Assembly (NCBI GenBank): GCA_937944395.1
Contig: CALDYW010000131.1
Coordinates: forward strand, 1-36,332
Source of the DNA: an uncultured Paracoccaceae bacterium
GTDB taxonomy: Bacteria; Pseudomonadota; Alphaproteobacteria; Rhodobacterales; Rhodobacteraceae
Direction of reading: 5' to 3'
Length of the DNA stretch: 36,332 nt
Position 1 is the stretch's first letter, and each line of letters starts with the position of its first letter. The notes beneath the pieces were generated by a model. That model worked only from the letters and a program-made list of their open reading frames with translations. It was not told where the DNA came from and ran no database searches. Shown piece by piece: positions 31,117 to 36,332 of the stretch. The position numbers and the translations under genes are program-made.

Positions 31117-31998
31117 GTGTATCCAAGACCAATCGGGGAATACCACCGGCCCGCGAGCCTTCATGAGGCGCTGCAGCTTGCGGGCTCGGGCAGGGGCGGA
31201 GCGATCTACATCGCCGGCGGCATGAGCCTCATGCAGGCGCTCAAGTCGCGCGTGGCGGAGGCGGAGCGGCTCATCGACCTCAACCACATCGCGGAGCTGC
31301 GGGGGATCGCCGAGGAGGACGGCGGCCTCACGATCGGGGCGATGACACGCCACCGTGACCTCGCCGCGCAGGCCGGCCGCCTTGGCGCCTACGAGGCGAT
31401 CGCGGACGCCGCGGCCCACGTCGGTGACCGGCAGGTGCGCAACCGCGGCACGATCGGGGGCAGCCTGTCGTGGAACTATGTCGCCGCCTGCCTGCCGACC
31501 GTGGCGCTCGGCTGCGGGGCGGTCGTGCGCTCGGTCGGGACCTCGGGCGAACGGGTCGAGACGCCGATCGATGCCTTCCAGAAGGGGGCGCTTACCACCG
31601 CGCTCGAAGAGGGCGAGATCGTCACCGCGATCCATTTCCCGCGCGCTCCGGCCGGGGCAGGCAGCGCCTATCGCAAATGGGGCATCGTCCATGACGCGCT
31701 GCCGGTGATCGGCGTCTGCGTCCATGTCCAGACCGCGGACGGGCGCATCACCGGCGGCCGCTTCGCCGTCACGGGCCTTGCCGACGGGCCGGCACGTTCC
31801 GCCCGCGCCGAGGCGCAGATGGCGCAGGGCTTTGCCGCGACGGACGCGGCCGCGATCTCGGCCTGCGCGGCGGCCGCGGCCGAGGAGCTGTCACCACCCG
31901 GGGATGCCTGGGTGTCGGCCGACTACAAGAAGGAACTCATTGCGCAGCTCGGCCGCGAGATGCTCGCCCTGGCCGCGGCACGGGCGACGGGAGGCTGA
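31117..31998 (+). CDS. Molybdenum hydroxylase FAD-binding subunit
   Basis: FAD (medium) subunit of a xanthine dehydrogenase/CO dehydrogenase-type enzyme (293 aa), which passes electrons from the 2Fe-2S subunit to an acceptor. The first FAD motif is [16 protein letters not shown] (family AGGTxL) and the second is [21 protein letters not shown], near the typical TIGGxx block. The Asp-Leu segment [11 protein letters not shown] is also conserved. GTG 31117 follows GAAGGGGGGAG. In the family order medium-small-large, the 2Fe-2S gene starts one base after its stop. Confidence 0.92.
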   Translation: MYPRPIGEYHRPASLHEALQLAGSGRGGAIYIAGGMSLMQALKSRVAEAERLIDLNHIAELRGIAEEDGGLTIGAMTRHRDLAAQAGRLGAYEAIADAAAHVGDRQVRNRGTIGGSLSWNYVAACLPTVALGCGAVVRSVGTSGERVETPIDAFQKGALTTALEEGEIVTAIHFPRAPAGAGSAYRKWGIVHDALPVIGVCVHVQTADGRITGGRFAVTGLADGPARSARAEAQMAQGFAATDAAAISACAAAAAEELSPPGDAWVSADYKKELIAQLGREMLALAAARATGG

Positions 31999-31999
31999 G

Positions 32000-32485
<486 letters not shown>

Positions 32486-32497
32486 GGGGGAAACGCG

Positions 32498-34885
32498 ATG
32501 ACCACGATGCACAAGCCGCTCATCGGCACGAGCTACCGGCGCCGGGAGGATGCCCGCCTGACGACGGGGTTCGGCCAGTTCATTGCCGACATCCCGGTGG
32601 CCAACGCCCTGCACGCGAAGTTCGTCCGCAGCGACCGCGCCCATGCCCGGATCCGGCGGATCGATGTCGCGAGGGCGCGCGCGCTGCCCGGCGTCGCGGC
32701 CGTCCTCACCGGCGAGGACATCCGGGAGGTGATCCCGTCGCTGCCCAACAGGTCCACCCAGCCGCTGCTGCCCGCGCATTATCCGCGGCACTGGCCGCTC
32801 GCGGTGGGCAAGGTGCGCTTCCACGGCGAGCCGGTGGCGGTGGTGGTCGCCGAGGACAAGTATGTCGCCGCCGATGCCGCCGAGCTCGTCGAGATCGACT
32901 ACGAGGATCTTCCCGTCGTCACCGACCCCGAGGCGGCGCTGAAGCCCGACGCCCCGATCCTGCACGAGGGGATGGAGAACAACATCATCTTCGAGATGAC
33001 GCTGACGGGCGGCTTCACCCCCGAGGAGCAGGCCGCCAACGCGCGGGAGGTGGACGCGATCTTCGCCGCCGCGCCCCATACCCTGTCGCGGCGCTTCCGC
33101 GTCCACCGCTGCGGGGTCACGCCGCTCGAGACCCGCGGGGTGGTCGCCGACTGGACGCGCAGCGGCCTCAGGGTGTGGATGTCCACCCAACGGCCGCACA
33201 TCGACCGGCTGGTGTTCTCCGATCTCTTCGCGATCCCGCAGAACATGGTGCATGTCAGCGCGCCGCAGGACCAGGGGGGCGCCTTCGGCGTCAAGGCGCC
33301 GGTCTATCGCGAGCCGATCATGATCGTGCACCTCACCCGCCTGCTCGGCCGGCCCGTGCGGTGGATCGAGAGTCGCGAGGAGCATCTGATGGCGGTGAGC
33401 CAGGAGCGCGACCAGATCCACGACCTCGAGATCGCCGCCGACGACGAGGGGCGGATCCTTGCGCTCCGCGACCGGATCCTCGCCGACAACGGCGACAGCT
33501 GCGAGGGGGTCTTCTGGGGCTTCGTGATGCCCTTCTACGGCGCGGCGATGGTGCCGAACGGCTACGCCATCCCCAAATGCGACATCCATGTGCGCGCGGT
33601 GGCCACCAACAAGTCGGCGCTGTCGCCCGCGCGCGCCTTCGGCACCCTGCCCGGCCGCTTCGCCGTGGACCGGATGATCGACATCCTCGCGCGCAAGCTC
33701 GGGAAGGATCCGGCCGAGGTGCGCCGCCTCAACATCCTGCGCGAGCTGCCGCATGTCAGCCCGACGGGGGTGCACTACGACTACAGCGACTATCTCAAGG
33801 TCTGGGACAAGCTGATCGAGACGGTCGATCTCGCAGGCTTCCGCCGCGAGCAGGCCGCCGCGCGTGCCGAGGGGCGCCACATCGGCATCGGCTTCGGCAC
33901 CTCGGTGCACGCCTCGGGCGTGGCCTCGGTCGCGCTCGTGCCGATGGAGGGTCAGCCTGGCTACGGCTCGGCGACGGTGAAGATCGACTCGCGCGGGACG
34001 GTGACGGTGCTCGAGGGCGACGCGCCGCAGGGCCAGGGGCACGAGACCGCGATGTCGCAGGTCGTGGCCGACATGCTCGGCGTCGATCCCGAGGCGGTGA
34101 TCGTCCGGGTCGGGGACTCGGTCGCCACACCCTTCGCCTCGGGCACCTTCGGAGCGCGCGGGGGCTCGTACACGGCGAGCGCGGTGGCCCTGGCCGCGAA
34201 GGCGCTGCGCAGCAAGCTCGCCCGCATCGCGCTGCACGATGCCCGGCGCAACGAGGAGCCGGACTCGGTCACCTTCGCGGGGGGAAAGCTCATCGCCGGT
34301 GACGGAAACCCCCTCACGACCTTCGCCGACATCGCCGAGCGGGTCATCATGCGGCCGCTGGACCTGCCCGAGGGAATGGATGCGAGCCTCGAGCACACCG
34401 CCTTCTTCGAGGCCGACTTTCCGATGATGTCCTACGACGCGGTCGCGGTGAAGGTGGAGGCCGACCCCGAGACGGGCCGCTTCCGCATCCTCGATGTCAC
34501 CGTCGCGGCCGATGTGGGCAACATCATCAATCCCCAGATCGTCGAGGGGCAGACGCACGGGGGCATCGTCCAGGGGCTGTCGAACGCGATGTTCGAGGAG
34601 TTCGTGTACGATGCGAACGGCATCCAGCTGTCGAGCACGCTCGAGGCCTACAAGATCGCCAACGCCGCCGACGTGCCCCCGATGCATGTCGTTCACGCCA
34701 ACACGCCCTGCCGGCACACGCCGCTCGGCACGCGGGGGATGGGCGAGGGCACGCCGGGGCCGGTGCCCGGCGCGCTCGTCAACGCGATCTGCGACGCGCT
34801 CGCCCCCTTCGCCGTCGAGATCGACAGCCTGCCGATCCGGCCCGACCGGCTCTGGCAGGCGCTGCGCGCGGCCAGCGCGGGCTGA
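32498..34885 (+). CDS. Molybdenum hydroxylase large (Mo-cofactor) subunit
   Basis: Catalytic subunit (795 aa) of the CoxL/XdhB-like family. Domain 1 (RREDARLTTGFGQFIADIP, FHGEPVAVVVAED) is followed by the Mo-pterin domains: QDQGGAFGVKAPVYREP, APQGQGHETAMSQ and TFGARGGSYTASA. The active-site Glu lies in TRGMGEGTPGPVPGALVNA. The loop that reads AYRCSFR in true CO dehydrogenase, and AYRGAGR in the common form II, is SPARAFGTLPGRF here. So it is not a CO dehydrogenase and is a divergent hydroxylase. Candidate substrates are aldehydes, sugars or heterocycles. Cytoplasmic, with no signal peptide. Cofactor insertion genes are not in the window. Confidence 0.9.
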   Translation: MTTMHKPLIGTSYRRREDARLTTGFGQFIADIPVANALHAKFVRSDRAHARIRRIDVARARALPGVAAVLTGEDIREVIPSLPNRSTQPLLPAHYPRHWPLAVGKVRFHGEPVAVVVAEDKYVAADAAELVEIDYEDLPVVTDPEAALKPDAPILHEGMENNIIFEMTLTGGFTPEEQAANAREVDAIFAAAPHTLSRRFRVHRCGVTPLETRGVVADWTRSGLRVWMSTQRPHIDRLVFSDLFAIPQNMVHVSAPQDQGGAFGVKAPVYREPIMIVHLTRLLGRPVRWIESREEHLMAVSQERDQIHDLEIAADDEGRILALRDRILADNGDSCEGVFWGFVMPFYGAAMVPNGYAIPKCDIHVRAVATNKSALSPARAFGTLPGRFAVDRMIDILARKLGKDPAEVRRLNILRELPHVSPTGVHYDYSDYLKVWDKLIETVDLAGFRREQAAARAEGRHIGIGFGTSVHASGVASVALVPMEGQPGYGSATVKIDSRGTVTVLEGDAPQGQGHETAMSQVVADMLGVDPEAVIVRVGDSVATPFASGTFGARGGSYTASAVALAAKALRSKLARIALHDARRNEEPDSVTFAGGKLIAGDGNPLTTFADIAERVIMRPLDLPEGMDASLEHTAFFEADFPMMSYDAVAVKVEADPETGRFRILDVTVAADVGNIINPQIVEGQTHGGIVQGLSNAMFEEFVYDANGIQLSSTLEAYKIANAADVPPMHVVHANTPCRHTPLGTRGMGEGTPGPVPGALVNAICDALAPFAVEIDSLPIRPDRLWQALRAASAG

Positions 34886-34895
34886 TCCGCCCTGC

Positions 34896-34926
34896 GGGGC
34901 CGCCTGCGCGCGCCGCGCGCGGCCCC
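34896..34926 (+). other. Hairpin after the Mo-hydroxylase operon part
   Basis: Arms GGGGCCGC (34896-34903) and GCGGCCCC (34919-34926) with further inner GCGCG/CGCGC pairing fill the 69-bp gap between the large-subunit and isomerase genes. No U-run follows. It may be an mRNA-stabilising or attenuating hairpin rather than a terminator, since the next gene is close and on the same strand. Confidence 0.5.
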
Positions 34927-34954
34927 GTTCCACCCCAAGCGACGGAGACATCCC

Positions 34955-35860
34955 ATGCGGCTCGGCATTCCCTGCTGGAGTTTCGGCATCCAGCATCTGC
35001 AGGGCTACCTGCCCTTCGAGGGCGCGGCGAAGATCGTGGCCGCGCTCGGCTTCGACACCACCGCCATCGGCTGGGCGCACATCGACTGGCCGCGGGTCCG
35101 CGCCGACCCGGTGGCGGCGGGCGACGATGTGCTGCGCGTGATCGAGCCGCTCGGGCTTGAGATCGACGACAGCTTCATCTGGTTCCGCAACCGCTACATC
35201 AGCGAGCTGAAGCAGGAGCTGAAATGCACCCTGACCCAGCCCGACCCGGCCGCGCGCGAGGACAACTTCGAGATGCTGAAGTCCTTCGTCGCCTTCTGCA
35301 ACCGGATCGGCTGCCCGGGCATCACGCTGAGCTCGGGCGTGAAATACGAGGAGGAGGGCTTCAGCTACGAGGAGATCTACCGCATCGCCCGCACCGAGCT
35401 CAGGCGCATGGTGGACTATGCCGGCGAGCGGGGGGTGGAGATCCGGCCCGAACCGCACCGCGAGTCGGTGATGGGCACGATCCAGAACTGCCTGAGGATG
35501 CTCGAGGATGTCCCGGGGCTCAGGATCAGCCTCGACTATTCGCACTTCATGCCGCAGGGCCACAGCCTCGAGGACGTGCATGTGCTGATCCCCTACGCCG
35601 GCCACGTCCACGCCCGCCAGGCCAACCGCGAGCGGCTGCAGGTGCGCTACGAGGAGGGGATCCTCGACTTCGAGGAGATCATCAGGGCGCTCGTCGCGCG
35701 CGGCTACAAGGGCAACATCGCGCTCGAATATGTCTGCGTGAACTACCGCGGCTGCAACGACATCGACGTGATCACCGAGAGCCTCAAGCTGCGCGAGGAT
35801 CTCGTCCGCTTCCTCGCGAAGCATGATCCCGCCTATGTCCCCGCCCGCGCGGCCCGATGA
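34955..35860 (+). CDS. TIM-barrel sugar isomerase/epimerase family protein
   Basis: Xylose-isomerase-like TIM-barrel protein (301 aa) of the sugar phosphate isomerase/epimerase (AP endonuclease 2) family. Barrel features: LGIPCWSFGIQHL, LGFDTTAIGWAHIDW, ITLSSGVKY. Probable divalent-metal ligands are Glu in IRPEPHRES, Asp in RISLDYSHF, His in AGHVHARQANRE and Glu in NIALEYVCVNYRG. Family members act as sugar or keto-inositol isomerases, epimerases and dehydratases, so the precise reaction is open. The ATG follows GACGGAGAC. Its stop overlaps the start of the enolase-superfamily gene (ATGA), so they are co-translated. Confidence 0.85.
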   Translation: MRLGIPCWSFGIQHLQGYLPFEGAAKIVAALGFDTTAIGWAHIDWPRVRADPVAAGDDVLRVIEPLGLEIDDSFIWFRNRYISELKQELKCTLTQPDPAAREDNFEMLKSFVAFCNRIGCPGITLSSGVKYEEEGFSYEEIYRIARTELRRMVDYAGERGVEIRPEPHRESVMGTIQNCLRMLEDVPGLRISLDYSHFMPQGHSLEDVHVLIPYAGHVHARQANRERLQVRYEEGILDFEEIIRALVARGYKGNIALEYVCVNYRGCNDIDVITESLKLREDLVRFLAKHDPAYVPARAAR

Positions 35861-36332
35861 GCGCGGCGCCCGTCGTCGCCGGGGTGGACTGCATGACGGT
35901 GCGGCTGCCCCTCGGCCGTCCGCTCTGGGCTGCGGGCCTCGAGATCCGAGCCCGCGACTTCTTCGTCGTCCGGGTGCGGACGGCCTGCGGGCGGGCGGGA
36001 CACGGCTTCGTCAAGAGCCGGGGGGTGCGGCTGGACGCGATCGTGGCCGAGACGCTCGCGCCGCTGCTGCTCGGGCAGGATCCCCGCCGGACAGAGGCGC
36101 TCTGGCGGTCGATGATGGCGGCCACCCAGCTCGCCGGCCGGCACGGGGCGGTGCTGCGGGCGATCGGCTGCCTCGACATCGCGCTGTGGGACCTCAAGGG
36201 CCAGCTCTGCGGCGAACCGGTGTTCCGGCTGCTCGGCGGGGGGCGGGAACGGGTGCGCGCGATGGCCGTGGCGGGCTACTACGAAAGGGACCCGGACGAC
36301 ACGGGGCCCATGCACGAGGATCTCGCGGCGCT
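35857..36332 (+). CDS. Enolase-superfamily protein (MR/MLE type), partial
   Basis: Second mandelate racemase/muconate lactonizing enzyme-type protein in the window, truncated by the end of the sequence (158 codons visible, no stop reached). The N-terminal capping domain is seen: VVAGVDCMTVRLPLGRP, RDFFVVRVRTACGRAGHGF, and the diagnostic AIGCLDIALWDLKGQLCGEPVFRLLGGG. The barrel with metal ligands lies beyond the window, so the reaction cannot be judged. It overlaps the preceding isomerase gene by 4 bp. Likely a dehydratase or racemase working on the same acid as the upstream enzymes. Confidence 0.85.
   Translation, partial: MSAAPVVAGVDCMTVRLPLGRPLWAAGLEIRARDFFVVRVRTACGRAGHGFVKSRGVRLDAIVAETLAPLLLGQDPRRTEALWRSMMAATQLAGRHGAVLRAIGCLDIALWDLKGQLCGEPVFRLLGGGRERVRAMAVAGYYERDPDDTGPMHEDLAA

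Noticed and set aside
32498-34885. Carbon monoxide dehydrogenase
   Set aside because: The subunit order matches coxMSL, but the diagnostic AYRCSFR loop is absent and no cox accessory genes are seen.

Overview
The window is high-GC DNA with strong third-position G/C bias, tight ATGA/GTGA gene overlaps and a gene-transfer-agent type 3TM holin. Together with the conserved order SPOR lipoprotein, D,D-carboxypeptidase, tmk, holB, tatD, metallo-beta-lactamase, this suggests an alphaproteobacterium of the Rhodobacter/Paracoccus (Rhodobacterales) kind. No 16S or other marker is present, so the rank is inferred.

Layout. 1-400: a possible insertion-sequence end and a tRNA-Ser(UGA) with its terminator. 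647-7376 (+): a housekeeping run for cell-wall maintenance (SPOR lipoprotein, penicillin-binding carboxypeptidase), DNA replication (tmk, holB) and metal-dependent hydrolases (TatD, PhnP-like), ending with an AEC-family carrier. 7536-12208 (-): a four-gene PotABCD-type ABC importer, with a triplet 14-bp direct repeat on each side. 12523-13578: tRNA-Gly(CCC), a RidA protein, and a GTA-type holin that overlaps ridA tail to tail. 13.8-15.9 kb: a decayed stretch holding a frameshifted OppD/DppD-like ATPase and the N-terminal half of an acetate kinase gene.

16000-23584 (+) is an eight-gene sugar/sugar-acid operon: FadR-type regulator, enolase-superfamily dehydratase, CUT2 ABC importer (binding protein, permease, single-domain ATPase), a second MalE-like binding protein without a signal peptide, an SDR and an aldose 1-epimerase. 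23.8-25.3 kb is an insertion-sequence graveyard with pieces that look like four families (IS5, IS3, IS110, IS256), including IS110-type 3' non-coding DNA.

25479-36332 is a divergent catabolic cluster around a second FadR-type regulator. The minus arm carries the regulator, an acetoacetate-decarboxylase-like protein, an SDR, a D-2-hydroxyacid dehydrogenase and another SDR. The plus arm carries a 3-hydroxyacyl-CoA-dehydrogenase-like enzyme, a three-subunit molybdenum hydroxylase (FAD, 2Fe-2S, Mo subunits), a TIM-barrel isomerase and a second enolase-superfamily protein cut by the window end. The enzyme set fits oxidative breakdown of a hydroxylated, probably sugar-like carboxylic acid or aldehyde. 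The substrate cannot be read from the sequence. The pairing of a 3-hydroxy-acid oxidase with a beta-keto-acid decarboxylase-like protein beside a Mo hydroxylase is the part that looks least described. Near-matching dyads on both sides of the divergent promoters are good candidates for the regulator's sites.
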